Notes under the pieces: generated by a model | Told to the model about the DNA's origin: nothing | What the model saw: the letters and a program-made list of their open reading frames with translations, nothing else | The model's database searches: none | Program-made: the position numbers and the translations under genes | DNA from: Porphyromonadaceae bacterium UBA7203 | GTDB taxonomy: Bacteria; Bacteroidota; Bacteroidia; Bacteroidales; Muribaculaceae | Direction of reading: 5' to 3' | DNA length: 64,000 nt | NCBI GenBank assembly: GCA_002490725.1 | Contig: DKUN01000006.1 | Coordinates: 34,302-98,301 of the forward strand | Shown: positions 53,453 to 63,466 of the stretch, piece after piece | How positions within the stretch are numbered: position 1 is the first letter of the stretch | How the letters are laid out: the number at the start of each line of letters is the position of its first letter

Positions 53453-55782
53453 ACAGCAGATACACGATATCATCGGTAGTGACTTTCTGGGTTGCGGCGC
53501 TGACAGCAGGCGCTGCCCCTGCCGTGCAGCCTCTTGAGGCTGCCGACACCCTTTCGCTCCACGAAGTCAGCATCACGTCGATCAAACAGGCTGAAACGCT
53601 CGAAACAGAGCCCGTTTCGTCGACAACCATCGGCCAGCAGGCCATTCAGCGTCTCAACATCACCGATGTGAAGCAGGTTTCGGAACTGGTGCCGAACTTC
53701 TATGTGCCCGCCTATGGTTCGCGCATGACGTCGAGCATCTATGTGCGCGGCCTCGGCGCCCGCATCGACCAGCCGGCCATGGGCCTCAACGTCGACAACA
53801 TTCCTGTGCTCAACAAGAATGACTATGACTTCGACTTTTTCGACATTGACCGCATAGAGGTTCTGCGCGGTCCGCAGAGCGCCCTTTACGGCCGCAACAC
53901 AATGGGCGGCCTGATTAACGTCTACACCCTCTCGCCCATGCGCTATCAGGGCCTGCGCCTGCTGATGGAGGGCGCGAGCTTCAATTCGTGGCGAACGGCC
54001 ATGGGACTGTATCACAAGTTCCGGCACAACTTCGCCATGGGCCTCGACCTCAACGCATATTCCACGGCCGGCCAGACCGACAACGTCTATAAGCGCTCGC
54101 TCTTTCCGGGCATGAAGCGCAAGGCCGACCAGGCCGAGCAGTATGGCGCACGCCTGAAACTCGCCTGGCTGCCCAAGGAAAACGTTACGGTCGACAATGT
54201 AGTGTCGTTCTCCTATAACCGTCAGGGCGGCTATCCCTACGAGCCGGTCGGCACGGGCGAGGTGAACTATAACGACACCTGTTACTATAACCGCACGTCG
54301 GTCGGCGAGGGGCTGACCGTGCAGTGGCGTGCCGACGACTTTACGTTCAGTTCCGTAACCGGTCTGCGCTACATGAACGATGACATGATGCTTGACAACG
54401 ATTTCACCCCTCAAAGCTATTTTACGCTCAATCAGCGCATCAAGGAGCTCTCGGCCACTCAGGACTTCATTTTTCGCGGGTCGAAAGGCAACTATAACTG
54501 GATGGGCGGAGCGTTCGGCTTCGTTAAGCATTCGCGCATGACGGCCCCAGTAGTGTTTCAGAAAGACGGCATCGAAAACCTGATTGTCAGAAACATCTGC
54601 AACTACATGGTTCAGGGAGGCATGCCCGAGTCCGTAGTTAACCGCCTGAAGCCGGTCTGGAACACCGACGAGTTCAATCTCGACTCGCGCTTCGTTCTTC
54701 CGAACTGGGGCGCAGCCATTTATCATCAGAGCGAATACACGCTCGGCGACTGGACATTTACGGGCGCGCTGCGACTGGACTATGAAGAGTCGGGCATGTT
54801 CTATTACATCGACGTGGAAACCGGCGCATCAATGGGCGGAAGGCCTGTGCGCGGCGAGGTTCACGAGAGCGACCACCTGAAGCAAAGCTGGCTCGAACTG
54901 TTGCCAAAGCTGTCGGTAAGCTATCGCCTGCCCATGAAGGAACCGTCGGTAATCTATGCCAGCATATCCAAGGGCTATAAGGCCGGCGGCTACAACACGC
55001 AGATGTTCAGTACTATTCTTCAGGAAAAACTCCAGGACGCAATGAAAGCCGATGCGTTTGCCGGCATGTTTCCCGGCGGCAGCATTCCGGCAGCCGGCTC
55101 GCAGAAGTTCACGGTCGAGGAGACTGCGGCCTATAAGCCCGAATATTCGTGGAACTATGAAATCGGCGCCCACTTCAGCTGCTGGGGCGGCCGCATTCTG
55201 ACTGACCTGGCCGCATTCTATATCGACATCCGCGACCAGCAGCTCACCGTGTTTCCCGACGGCAGCTCTACCGGGCGCATGATGACCAATGCTGGCCGCA
55301 CCCGCTCGGCAGGCGCCGAGGTCAGCATCACGGCCCGACCCACCGACCGCTGGATTGCCCGCGCAAGCTATGGCTACACCAACGCGCGCTTTCTCCGCTA
55401 TACCGACTTTAACAATGAAACCGGCGAGGTTGAAGACTTCAAGGGCAAGACCGTACCTTACGCTCCGGCCCACACGGCGTTTGCGTCGGTTCAGTACAGC
55501 CAGCCCCTGCCCATGTGGTGGTTCAACCGCATGGATTTCGAAGTGAACGGCCGCGGCGTCGGTCCGATTTATTGGGATGAGGCCAACTCGCTGCGTCAGG
55601 ACTTCTATGCGCTGTTTGGCGCGTCGGTGCGCCTGCAGATGCAGAAAGTGTCGGTTGACTTCTGGGCTGAAAATATACTAAACAAGCGCTTCGATACGTT
55701 CTATTTTAAATCTATCGAAAACCGGTTTGTGCAGCGCGGTTCCAGGCGCACGCTCGGCATGACCCTGCGCTACATAATGTAA
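53449..55782 (+). CDS. TonB-dependent outer-membrane receptor
   Basis: A 777-residue receptor with a signal peptide (about 1-32), a plug domain (about 45-165: SSTTIGQQAIQRLNITDV, RIEVLRGPQSALYGRNTMGGLINV) and a 22-strand barrel ending in a terminal aromatic-rich strand (GSRRTLGMTLRYIM). It lacks the carboxypeptidase-like N-terminal extension of SusC proteins and no SusD is nearby, so it resembles siderophore, cobalamin or metal receptors. The substrate is unknown. The start overlaps the nadE stop and a small lipoprotein gene follows after 13 bases. Confidence 0.92.
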
Positions 55783-55795
55783 ATGTTGAAAACTC

Positions 55796-56695
55796 ATGAA
55801 CAAGAAATATCTCTTTCCGATTTTAATTGCCCTCGGCGCCATGCTCGGCGTCGGCTGCAAGCCCATCTATTCCGAACAGACCTTTGCGGAATATACCGAC
55901 TGCGTTGTATACGCCCTTGACGGCTACACCAATAAGGACGTAATTACCGACTACGGCCGCATCAACATCATCGGCGATGCGTCGACCGGATATTACAGGC
56001 TTGAGCTCCGTGACTTCCGGCTCACGCCCGACGGCAACGTTTGCTGGGCCGATGTAAGGGGCCTGACCCAGTATCTCAAGGAAACCACCAACGAGCAGGG
56101 CGAAGTTACTGCCTTGAACTACGTGTGCTTCAACAAGGAGGGCGACACGTATGCCGACGGCGACATGAGCGTGGAAAATCTGCGCTTAGGCTGGCTCTCT
56201 ACGGTTTACTGGGGTAAATTTACCTCCGACAACGGCCGCTATCGCATATGGATGCTGCCGCGCGAGGTCGAGACGTATGCCAACCGCAATGAAATTGTCA
56301 ACTCCGAAGGCCAGACCATACTCGAAAACTCCCTTCATCCGCGTTATAGCTTTGATCTCAACGTCTATAACTCAACGGCTACAATCCGCGCCAACGGCGT
56401 CGTTTTTCCGGTCGACACCAGCGGCGGCAGCGACCATAAGCGCATCGACATCCGCGAACTGGTGCTCGACGTGCTTCCTGTCACGTTCGACGACAAGGGA
56501 TTCTCCATCAATGTCGACAAGGTTGACGGTGTCTATTCCGACGGCACCCGCGGCAGCTACGAGATAACCGACTTCCGCTGCTCGTTTGCAGCCGACTACG
56601 ACGGCGAGCGTACCGCCTCATTCAATCTGCGCGAAGTCGCCACCGACACGAAAATCAACGTAACCATCACATTAGACTACTATCGCAATAACTGA
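55796..56695 (+). CDS. Lipoprotein partner of the TonB-dependent receptor, family unknown
   Basis: A 299-residue lipoprotein with the lipobox GVGC (Cys21). I do not recognise the family. The rest is beta-rich (GYYRLELRDFRLTPDGNV; RYSFDLNVYNSTATIRANGVVFPVD; VNVTITLDYYRNN-like end), with DGxxxS turns and no obvious catalytic motif. It is 13 bases after the receptor gene, so it is probably a surface or periplasmic partner that binds the receptor's ligand (inference). Confidence 0.68.
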   Translation: MNKKYLFPILIALGAMLGVGCKPIYSEQTFAEYTDCVVYALDGYTNKDVITDYGRINIIGDASTGYYRLELRDFRLTPDGNVCWADVRGLTQYLKETTNEQGEVTALNYVCFNKEGDTYADGDMSVENLRLGWLSTVYWGKFTSDNGRYRIWMLPREVETYANRNEIVNSEGQTILENSLHPRYSFDLNVYNSTATIRANGVVFPVDTSGGSDHKRIDIRELVLDVLPVTFDDKGFSINVDKVDGVYSDGTRGSYEITDFRCSFAADYDGERTASFNLREVATDTKINVTITLDYYRNN

Positions 56696-56765
56696 CCTTC
56701 AGCGTCGGCGACGTTGTCGGAATGTTTCAACCCGAATAATCATAATCACAGATAACCGAATCAGT

Positions 56766-58064
56766 ATGGATTTTATTGAAGAACTGACCTGGCGCGGCAT
56801 GATTCACACCGTCATGCCCGGCACTGCAGACGAACTCAAAAAGGGAATGGCGACGGCCTATCTCGGCATCGACCCGACCGCCGATTCGCTTCATATCGGC
56901 CACCTGGTCGGAGTTATGATGCTCAAGCATTTTCAGCGCTCCGGCCATAAGCCCCTGGCCCTTATCGGCGGCGCCACAGGCATGATCGGCGACCCTTCGA
57001 TGAAGAGTCAGGAACGCGTGCTCATTGATGAAGAGACCCTGCGCCACAATCAGGAGGCAATCAAGAAGCAGCTTGCTAAATTTCTTGATTTCGACTCCGA
57101 CGCCGACAATGCCGCCGAACTGGTCAATAACTACGACTGGATGAAGGACTATGGTTTCCTGAACTTCATCCGCGACATCGGCAAGCACATCACCGTGAAC
57201 TACATGATGGCTAAAGACAGCGTCAAGAAGCGTCTGGGTTCAGACTCAAGCCACGGCATGTCGTTTACCGAATTCTCCTACCAGCTCCTCCAGGGCTATG
57301 ATTATCTGTGGCTCTACCGCAACAAGAACTGCCGCCTGCAGCTCGGCGGCTCGGACCAGTGGGGCAACATCACCACCGGCACCGAACTCATTCGCCGCAC
57401 CGAGGGTGGCGAGGCATTCGCCCTGACCTGCCCGTTGATTACCAAGGCCGACGGCGGCAAGTTCGGCAAAACCGAAAGCGGCAACGTATGGCTCGATCCG
57501 AAGCGCACGTCGCCCTATAAGTTCTATCAGTTCTGGCTCAACGTCAGCGACGACGACGCCGCCAAGTACATCAAAATCTTCACCACGCTGAGCCGCGAGG
57601 AAGTCGAGGCGCTCGTGGCCGAACAGGCCGAAAATCCCGGTCTGCGCCCCCTGCAGAAGCGTCTGGCCCGCGAAATCACCACTATGGTTCACAGCGCCGC
57701 CGACTGCGAGGCTGCAATCGAGGCTTCGCAGATTCTCTTCAATCCCAAGGCCGCAGAGGCTCTTCACCACCTCGACGAAGCCACGCTCCTCGATATCATG
57801 GAAGGCGTGCCCCAGTTCACGGTGAGCCGCGAGGCAGTGGTCAGCGGCACCACGCCCCTGGTTGACCTGCTCGTCTCGGAGACCTGCTCGGTATTCCCCA
57901 GCAAGGGCGAATATCGCAAAATGGTGCAGGGCGGCGGACTCAGCATCAACAAGGAGAAGGTTACCGACCCCATGGCCGTGGCCGACGCGTCGATGCTGCT
58001 CAACGACAAATATATCCTGGCCCAGCGCGGCAAGAAGAACTTCTTCCTGCTCCGCGCCGAGTAA
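56766..58064 (+). CDS. tyrS: Tyrosyl-tRNA synthetase
   Basis: A 432-residue class I synthetase. It shows YLGIDPTADSLHIGHLVG (HIGH motif near residue 42), the tyrosine site SYQLLQGYDYLWLYR, LGGSDQWGNI, and the KMSKS equivalent KFGKTESG near residue 240. The C-terminal S4-like RNA-binding domain (about 365-432) is present. The short gap to the lipoprotein gene holds no clear promoter. A bidirectional terminator follows. Confidence 0.95.
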   Translation: MDFIEELTWRGMIHTVMPGTADELKKGMATAYLGIDPTADSLHIGHLVGVMMLKHFQRSGHKPLALIGGATGMIGDPSMKSQERVLIDEETLRHNQEAIKKQLAKFLDFDSDADNAAELVNNYDWMKDYGFLNFIRDIGKHITVNYMMAKDSVKKRLGSDSSHGMSFTEFSYQLLQGYDYLWLYRNKNCRLQLGGSDQWGNITTGTELIRRTEGGEAFALTCPLITKADGGKFGKTESGNVWLDPKRTSPYKFYQFWLNVSDDDAAKYIKIFTTLSREEVEALVAEQAENPGLRPLQKRLAREITTMVHSAADCEAAIEASQILFNPKAAEALHHLDEATLLDIMEGVPQFTVSREAVVSGTTPLVDLLVSETCSVFPSKGEYRKMVQGGGLSINKEKVTDPMAVADASMLLNDKYILAQRGKKNFFLLRAE

Positions 58065-58217
58065 GCCAGACGCCGCCGCGCAAACAGAGACAAATCATAC
58101 TAACAAAGAGCGGTCGCCCGTCCGGGGCGGCTGCTCTCGCGTTTATCATATCGGACCATAGCCTGGCCGGGCGGTGAGTATTGTTATGGTATGCGCGTCT
58201 GCGTGACTGGCAACAAA

Positions 58218-58250
58218 AAAAGCTCTGCGCCGCAGTGGCGCAGAGCTTTT
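58218..58250. terminator. Bidirectional terminator between tyrS and the GH109 gene
   Basis: Perfect 14-base arms 58218-58231 and 58237-58250 around a 5-base loop, flanked by A and T runs on the two sides. A second, weaker GC-rich inverted repeat lies near 58108-58137. Confidence 0.88.
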
Positions 58251-58269
58251 GATATGAGTTTCGGGTGGG

Positions 58270-59922
58270 TTATTTCTTGGGGGTGAGGGCCTTGACAATC
58301 TGCTTGTCGGCCTTTTCTACGGCCTTGTTGTAGGCTTTTTCGGCTTTAGCTTTGGCCTTGGGAGTGGTGGCGGTGCCGATGGCGTCGTAGAGGTCCCAGA
58401 GCTTGTTGTCGGCGGTAGCCTGCTTGGCTGCTGCGGTGTAGGCAGCGGCAGCGGCTTCGGCGGCAGCTTCTTCAGCGGCGGGAGCGTAGGCGTGCTTGTA
58501 GCCCTTGACGTCGTTCCAGTGACCGCGGGTGAAGTCGGGGAAGGTAACGGCGCAGCTGTTGTTGTCCATCGAGAGCGAGCCGAGTTCGGCGAGGCAGCAC
58601 CATTCGGCGAGGTCATAAACGTCCATGTCGAGGGGCAGACCGTTCTGCAAGCAGTAAACCAGACGTGCGTCCATCATGTAGTCCATGCCGCCGTGGCCCA
58701 TCTGACGGCCGATTTCGCCGTATTTGGTAAGGATGGGGTGGTAGTATTTCTGCACCAGTGCGTCATATTCGCTCTTGGGCAGGAAGCCGTGGCTCGACAG
58801 GTTGTCGATTTTGGGCTGCACGCCGCTGGCCTGGAGCTGGCTCTTGTCGAGTGCGATTTCGGGAGTGGGATATTTGGTGGCGTAGCCCTTGGTGCCGGTG
58901 AGTTTGAACAGGCGGTTGTAGGGCTGGGGGTTCATTACGTTGTGCTGGATTTCAACAACCTTGCCGTCTTCGGTGCGCATCAGAGTGGTGGTCTGGTCGC
59001 CGTTGCGGAAATTATTGCAGGGCTTGCCGGTTTTCTTTTCGACCCATTCCTTGCCGTGGTGTGACTTGGTGTCCATGGCCACGAGGGTTTTGAAGCGGTC
59101 GCCGCGGTGGATGTCGAGGCACTGTGCAACCGGGCCGAGGCCGTGGGTGGCGTAAACGTCGCCGCGGTTTTCCATGTTGTACTTCATGCGCCAGCCGAGT
59201 TTATCGGGGTCGTTGTCGGGGTTGCTCCAGTAGTAGTCCCAGAAGTCGTCGAGGTTGTGGATGTAGGCGCCTTCAGCACGGAGCACTTCGCCGAACACTC
59301 CGGCCTGGGCCATGGCCAGGGCGTTGAGCTCGTAGTAGTCGTAGCAGCAGTTTTCGAGAATCATGCAGTGCTTGCGGTTTTTTTCGCTCAGGTCGATGAG
59401 CTCCCAGCACTGTTCGAGGTTCATGGCCGAGGGAACTTCGATTGCGGTGTGCTTGCCGTTTTCGAGGGCGCACTTTGCAACGGGGAAGTGGTGGTCCCAG
59501 TCGGTGGCAACGTAAACGAGGTCAACGTCGGGGCGTTCGCACACGGCTTTATAGCCGTCTTCGCCGGAGTAGACGGCTGCGGGGGCAAGACCTTGTTCAC
59601 GAAGGTATTTCTGGCATGCTTCGGCACGCTGGGGCACGTAGTCGCAGAGGGCAACGATTTCTACGCCGGGAATGTGGGCGAAGCGGTTAACTGCGCCGGG
59701 ACCACGCATGCCGAGGCCTACGAATGCAACGCGTACGGTTTCCATTTTCGGAGCGGTGAGACCGAGCACGTGCTCCTGGCCGGCGGGGCGTTCGGGGGTC
59801 TCGACTACAAGGGTGCCTTTGTCCCAATGTGTCTTGGTCGAGGGCGACAGCGACTGGGCGCAGAGGGTGGCGCTGATGGTCAGCACAGCAGCCGATGCAA
59901 GCGCGAATTTCTTTAAAAACAT
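58270..59922 (-). CDS. GH109 alpha-N-acetylgalactosaminidase-like, Gfo/Idh/MocA family
   Basis: A 550-residue exported enzyme (signal peptide 1-22) with an NAD-binding Rossmann domain (FVGLGMRGPGAVNRFAHIPGVEIVALCD) and the GH109 segments HTAIEVPSAMNLEQCWELID, CMILENCCYDYYELNALAMAQ, VFGEVLRAEGAYIH and THGLGPVAQCLDIHRGDR. GH109 enzymes remove alpha-GalNAc by NAD-dependent redox catalysis. Residues 481-550 are an unusual Ala/Lys-rich, helix-like tail (EEAAAEAAAAAYTAAAKQ, PKAKAKAEKAYNKAVEKA) not expected in the family. It has its own promoter. Confidence 0.88.
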   Translation of the reverse strand: MFLKKFALASAAVLTISATLCAQSLSPSTKTHWDKGTLVVETPERPAGQEHVLGLTAPKMETVRVAFVGLGMRGPGAVNRFAHIPGVEIVALCDYVPQRAEACQKYLREQGLAPAAVYSGEDGYKAVCERPDVDLVYVATDWDHHFPVAKCALENGKHTAIEVPSAMNLEQCWELIDLSEKNRKHCMILENCCYDYYELNALAMAQAGVFGEVLRAEGAYIHNLDDFWDYYWSNPDNDPDKLGWRMKYNMENRGDVYATHGLGPVAQCLDIHRGDRFKTLVAMDTKSHHGKEWVEKKTGKPCNNFRNGDQTTTLMRTEDGKVVEIQHNVMNPQPYNRLFKLTGTKGYATKYPTPEIALDKSQLQASGVQPKIDNLSSHGFLPKSEYDALVQKYYHPILTKYGEIGRQMGHGGMDYMMDARLVYCLQNGLPLDMDVYDLAEWCCLAELGSLSMDNNSCAVTFPDFTRGHWNDVKGYKHAYAPAAEEAAAEAAAAAYTAAAKQATADNKLWDLYDAIGTATTPKAKAKAEKAYNKAVEKADKQIVKALTPKK

Positions 59923-59965
59923 AGGTGTTGTGATTGATTTTAAGGGTTAAGATTGAAATTTTTGG

Positions 59966-59997
59966 CAAAGTTACATGAATTCAGGCAATAAAGCAAA
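59966..59997 (-). promoter_or_regulatory. Promoter of the GH109 gene
   Basis: On the minus strand TTTG (59997-59994), 20 bases, then TAACTTTG (59973-59966). Confidence 0.78.
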
Positions 59998-60040
59998 TAT
60001 TTAACAAATTATAGACATCCGATAAAAAACGTGCGGAAAA

Positions 60041-60072
60041 TTTGCATAATTGGGAAAATGTGCGTAACTTTG
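60041..60072 (+). promoter_or_regulatory. Promoter of tRNA-Cys
   Basis: TTTG (60041-60044), 20 bases, then TAACTTTG (60065-60072), 23 bases before the tRNA. Confidence 0.8.
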
Positions 60073-60095
60073 CGGCGCAATTAGCAATGAGACAA

Positions 60096-60166
60096 GGTTC
60101 CATGGCCGAGAGGTTAGGCAACGGTCTGCAAAACCGTGTACAGCAGTTCGAATCTGCTTGGGACCT
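60096..60166 (+). tRNA. tRNA-Cys (GCA anticodon)
   Basis: A full cloverleaf: acceptor GGTTCCA (60096-60102) pairs with TGGGACC (60159-60165) with one G:U. The anticodon stem ACGGT/ACCGT (60121-60125, 60133-60137) encloses the loop CTGCAAA with anticodon GCA at 60128-60130. The T-loop TTCGAAT is present and the discriminator is U, as expected for Cys. CCA is not encoded. Confidence 0.97.
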
Positions 60167-60173
60167 CAAACGT

Positions 60174-60215
60174 AAGCCGGACGTCGACTCTTCGACGCCC
60201 GGCTTGACTTTTTTT
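60174..60215 (+). terminator. Terminator after tRNA-Cys
   Basis: 14-base arms 60174-60187 and 60192-60205 with one mismatch and a 4-base loop, followed by seven T (60209-60215). Confidence 0.88.
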
Positions 60216-60225
60216 GTGGCGCCGG

Positions 60226-60936
60226 TCAGTGGGGGTAGGGGATGTGGCGCCAAATGAAGTCGGGGATAATGGACCAGAGGGCGCAGAGCAGGCGCCAGCG
60301 GCCGTCGATAAAGGCCGTTTTGCGCCGGCGGGCGATAGCGCGCGCTATGTGGCGGCATACGCTGTCGGACGTCATGAGCATCGGGTAGCCGGCGTGAGGT
60401 TTCAGCAACGGGGTGCGTGTCCATCCCGGGCGCAGGTCGGTGAGGGCTATGGGCAGGCGGCCGGTGACGGCACGTTGGCGCAGGCCTTGGAGGTAGGTGG
60501 CGCCAAAGCGTTTCGACGCACTGTAGGCTTCCATTGTGCGGAGGCCTTTGGTGGCGGCTACGGATGTGATGGCGGCAATGTGGCCGGGGCGGCGTGTCGA
60601 TTCAAACCAGTTGAAGGCGGTTGAGACCATGCGTGCAAAGCCGACGCAGTTGGTTGCGGCTATGTCGGCTTCGCGCCCGGGGTCGAGGCCGGGGTTGTCG
60701 TAGCCGATGCCTGCCACGTGGATGTAGAGGTCCATGCCTCCGAGTTCGTCAATGAGGTCGAGCAGGCGGTTGCCGGCGTCGGGCGAGTTTATGTCGATGG
60801 CTGCCCGGGCGGCAGCTCTGGCTGTTATCTTGTTGATTGAGCGAGAGGCACACCCTACGCGATGGCCGCGTTCAATGTAGAAGAGGGCGAGTTCCGCGCC
60901 TATGCCGGAGCTCGCCCCCATGATGATTATGTTCAT
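60226..60936 (-). CDS. Short-chain dehydrogenase/reductase
   Basis: A 236-residue SDR with the cofactor loop MGASSGIGAELALFY at residues 6-20 and the catalytic YSASK near residue 158. Basic residues after the first strand (ASRS) suggest NADP. The last 20 residues are tryptophan-rich and hydrophobic (LLCALWSIIPDFIW), so it may be membrane-associated. The substrate is unknown. It follows the rubrerythrin gene by 21 bases on the same strand. Confidence 0.88.
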   Translation of the reverse strand: MNIIIMGASSGIGAELALFYIERGHRVGCASRSINKITARAAARAAIDINSPDAGNRLLDLIDELGGMDLYIHVAGIGYDNPGLDPGREADIAATNCVGFARMVSTAFNWFESTRRPGHIAAITSVAATKGLRTMEAYSASKRFGATYLQGLRQRAVTGRLPIALTDLRPGWTRTPLLKPHAGYPMLMTSDSVCRHIARAIARRRKTAFIDGRWRLLCALWSIIPDFIWRHIPYPH

Positions 60937-60957
60937 TCAGCAGGCTGAAGGAGTGTG

Positions 60958-61518
60958 TTACTTCTTGTTGCCGAAGTAGCGCTGATAGAGGCCATAGAAA
61001 CCGCGGCCATGGCGGGCTTCGTCTTTGGCCATTTCGTGAACGGTGTCGTGGATGGCGTCGAGGTTGGCCTTTTTGGCGTTGGCGGCAATGCGCATCTTGT
61101 CGGCGTTGGCGCCGGCTTCGGCGTGCATACGCTTTTCGAGGTTGGTTTTGGTGTCCCAGACTACGTCGCCGAGGAGTTCTGCGAACTTGGCGGCGTGTTC
61201 GGCTTCTTCGAAGGCATAGCGCTTGAAGGCTTCGGCGATTTCGCTATAGCCTTCACGGTCAGCCTGGCGGCTCATTGCGAGATACATGCCGACTTCGGTG
61301 CACTCGCCCATGAAGTGAGCGTTGAGGTCTTTGATCATTTCTTCGTCAGCGCCTTCTTTGGCCACGCCGATAACGTGTTCGGTAACGAAGTTGAGGGTTT
61401 CATCTTCCTTGACTTCTTCGAATTTCGATTTGGGGGCGCCGCAGAGAGGGCACTTTTCGGGGGCTTCAGCACCTTCGTGCACGTAGCCGCAGACGGTGCA
61501 GATAAATTTCTTGTTCAT
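60958..61518 (-). CDS. Reverse rubrerythrin (peroxide reductase)
   Basis: A 186-residue protein with the rubredoxin module at the N-terminus (CTVCGYVHEG, CPLCGAPKSKF, residues 8-34) and the four-helix di-iron domain after it, the opposite order to classical rubrerythrin. Iron ligands are visible in GECTEVGMYLAM, FEEAEHAAKF and KDEARHGRGF. Such proteins reduce hydrogen peroxide in anaerobes. It lies between the RidA and SDR genes. Confidence 0.92.
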   Translation of the reverse strand: MNKKFICTVCGYVHEGAEAPEKCPLCGAPKSKFEEVKEDETLNFVTEHVIGVAKEGADEEMIKDLNAHFMGECTEVGMYLAMSRQADREGYSEIAEAFKRYAFEEAEHAAKFAELLGDVVWDTKTNLEKRMHAEAGANADKMRIAANAKKANLDAIHDTVHEMAKDEARHGRGFYGLYQRYFGNKK

Positions 61519-61579
61519 CAGTGTGTTCGGTTGTTTATTTGGATATTATTGTTGTTTCGCAGGGAGGGGCCGGTTGAAA

Positions 61580-61957
61580 TCAGTTCTTGGCAGCGATGAC
61601 TTCGACTTCGAGCAGAACCTGCTTGGGGAGTTCCTTGACGGCAACGGCCGAGCGTGCGGGGAAGGGAGCGGAGAAGGCTTCGGCGTAAACTTCGTTCATG
61701 GGCACGAAGAGGCTCATGTCAGCAAGGAATACGGTGGTCTTCACTACGTTGTCCATGGTGAGGCCGGCTGCTTCGAGCACTGCCTTTACGTTGGCCATGC
61801 TCTGGCGGGCCTGTGCGGTGATGCCTTCGGGAATTTCGCCGGTGGCGGGATTGACGGGAATCTGGCCGCTGACAAATATGAACTGGCCGGCGTCGATTGC
61901 CTGGCTGTAGGGGCCGATTGCGCCCGGAGCGTTGGTGGTTGCGATTACTTGTTTCAT
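61580..61957 (-). CDS. ridA: RidA family enamine/imine deaminase
   Basis: A 125-residue protein that hydrolyses reactive enamines from PLP enzymes. It shows APGAIGPYSQAIDAGQFIFVSGQIP, the AxxQxxxxMxNVKAVLEAAG block, and the C-terminal ARSAVAVKELPKQVLLEVEVIA with the catalytic Arg. The gene is 61 bases upstream of the rubrerythrin gene on the same strand. Confidence 0.94.
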   Translation of the reverse strand: MKQVIATTNAPGAIGPYSQAIDAGQFIFVSGQIPVNPATGEIPEGITAQARQSMANVKAVLEAAGLTMDNVVKTTVFLADMSLFVPMNEVYAEAFSAPFPARSAVAVKELPKQVLLEVEVIAAKN

Positions 61958-62001
61958 GATTAGTTGATGTTGTTATGTTAAATTATGGATTATTGTTTGG
62001 T

Positions 62002-63372
62002 TTATGTTCGAAGGTTGGTTGAGCCAATCGAGGCCAGGTTGAGGGTGCTGATTTTCTCGCCTGCCGCGCGGAGCGAAGCGTTGTCGGCTTGGTCAAGGGC
62101 ATCGACAAGCGGCTTGAAGTCGCTTGAAAACGAGGCGACAAAGTCGGTGGTGCCGTGGTCGCGAAACAGGTCGACGGCCTGGCCGACGGTCAATTCCGTC
62201 AGGTCGCGCGCGGGCTGGTAGCGGATGGAGTCTTTGCGTCGGGCGGGTAGCACGCGGCAAATCAGGTTCATTTCTTCCATCTCGCCGAGCAGAATCTGCA
62301 CCAGTCGCAGCGGCACTCCGAATGAGCGTTCGAAGTCAGAGGCCGAGAGCGGGGTCTTGCCGGCCGAGTAGCGTTGCACCACGACGGCGAGTAGCCCTAC
62401 GCCGATACGCCGGCGATAGTTGAACGAGATGCCGTAGATGTCTTCGTCGAGGGCATAGTCTGAGATGCTTTGGGCCGAGTAGCACAGCAGGGCGCCGGTG
62501 AGGGTGAACAGCCATACGAGCTGGAGCCATATGAGCAGCAGCGGCAGGAAGGCGAAGCCGCCGTAGATGGCGTTGTATTTGCTGACGTAAATCTGGCCGC
62601 CGACAAAGAGCCATTGCAGCACCTGATAGGCAATGCCGGCCAGGATGCCGGCGGGGAGTGCGTTTTTGAATTTGACCTTGGTGTTGGGCACGAGCATGTA
62701 CAGGCCCGTGAAGAAGAGCCAGATCAGAATGACCGAGGCAGCGTCGAGCATGAATGACACGAGCGGGGTCATGAAGGGTAGGTAGGTGTCTACGCTCGAC
62801 GACATGAAGGCCGTCAGGCCGGAGCCGCATACCATCAGCACGGGGAGAATGATGAAGATGGCCGTGTAGTCAGTGATTTTGCGCCATAGGGTACGCCCGT
62901 GTTTGATGCCCCAGATGCGGTTAAAGGAGTCTTCGACCGAGCTGATAAGTGAAATCAGGGTCCAGAGCAGCACGACGATGCCGACGCCGACAAACAGGCC
63001 TTCGGATGCCTGGGCAAGATAGCTGTCGACGAATTTCAGGGCAACTTCGAGGGCGTTGTGTTGCGAGGGAAAGTAGTTGAAGAGCTGGCTGGCGAGAATG
63101 TTCTGAAATCCGAATCCGCGGCCAATGGCGAAGAGCAGGGCCAGGGCCGGCACCAGGGCGAGCAGCAGCCGGTAGGTCAGGGCGCATGCGGTCGACTGCA
63201 GGTCGGCGCTCATGAACGACTTGACTGTGAGGTTGATTGTCTTGACAATTCTGACCGAAAGGGAGTTGCGCCTGTCGCGCCACACCCCTTTGAGCGCGTA
63301 GTCCCATAGCTTGAAGGCTTTGCGCTTCAACAAAATGAATTTAGCTTTAAGTCCGGGCGTTTTTTCGGTCAT
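62002..63372 (-). CDS. YihY/BrkB family membrane protein
   Basis: A 456-residue inner-membrane protein. The YihY core (about residues 45-320) has six hydrophobic segments, with ACALTYRLLLALVPALALLFA and YNAIYGGFAFLPLLLIWLQLVW. The C-terminal 130 residues look like a winged-helix domain (LSASDFERSFGVPLRLVQILLGEMEEMNLI), a fusion seen in Bacteroidetes members. It was once called ribonuclease BN, but that activity belongs elsewhere; function unknown. It could lead a unit with RidA, rubrerythrin and SDR. Confidence 0.88.
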   Translation of the reverse strand: MTEKTPGLKAKFILLKRKAFKLWDYALKGVWRDRRNSLSVRIVKTINLTVKSFMSADLQSTACALTYRLLLALVPALALLFAIGRGFGFQNILASQLFNYFPSQHNALEVALKFVDSYLAQASEGLFVGVGIVVLLWTLISLISSVEDSFNRIWGIKHGRTLWRKITDYTAIFIILPVLMVCGSGLTAFMSSSVDTYLPFMTPLVSFMLDAASVILIWLFFTGLYMLVPNTKVKFKNALPAGILAGIAYQVLQWLFVGGQIYVSKYNAIYGGFAFLPLLLIWLQLVWLFTLTGALLCYSAQSISDYALDEDIYGISFNYRRRIGVGLLAVVVQRYSAGKTPLSASDFERSFGVPLRLVQILLGEMEEMNLICRVLPARRKDSIRYQPARDLTELTVGQAVDLFRDHGTTDFVASFSSDFKPLVDALDQADNASLRAAGEKISTLNLASIGSTNLRT

Positions 63373-63392
63373 GATTCGGGATTTTCCTGCTG

Positions 63393-63422
63393 CAAAGATA
63401 CCCTAAAATTTCAGAATCCAAA
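63393..63422 (-). promoter_or_regulatory. Promoter of the YihY gene
   Basis: On the minus strand TTTG (63422-63419), 18 bases, then TATCTTTG (63400-63393); the leader would be about 20 bases. Confidence 0.65.
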
Positions 63423-63466
63423 AATTAAAAATCACTAAAACGCGGACCGGCAGATAAAAAAAGATG

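Noticed and set aside
58108..58137. A GC-rich inverted repeat after tyrS as the main terminator
   Set aside because: The pairing is imperfect and lacks a T-run; the perfect hairpin at 58218-58250 is a better candidate.
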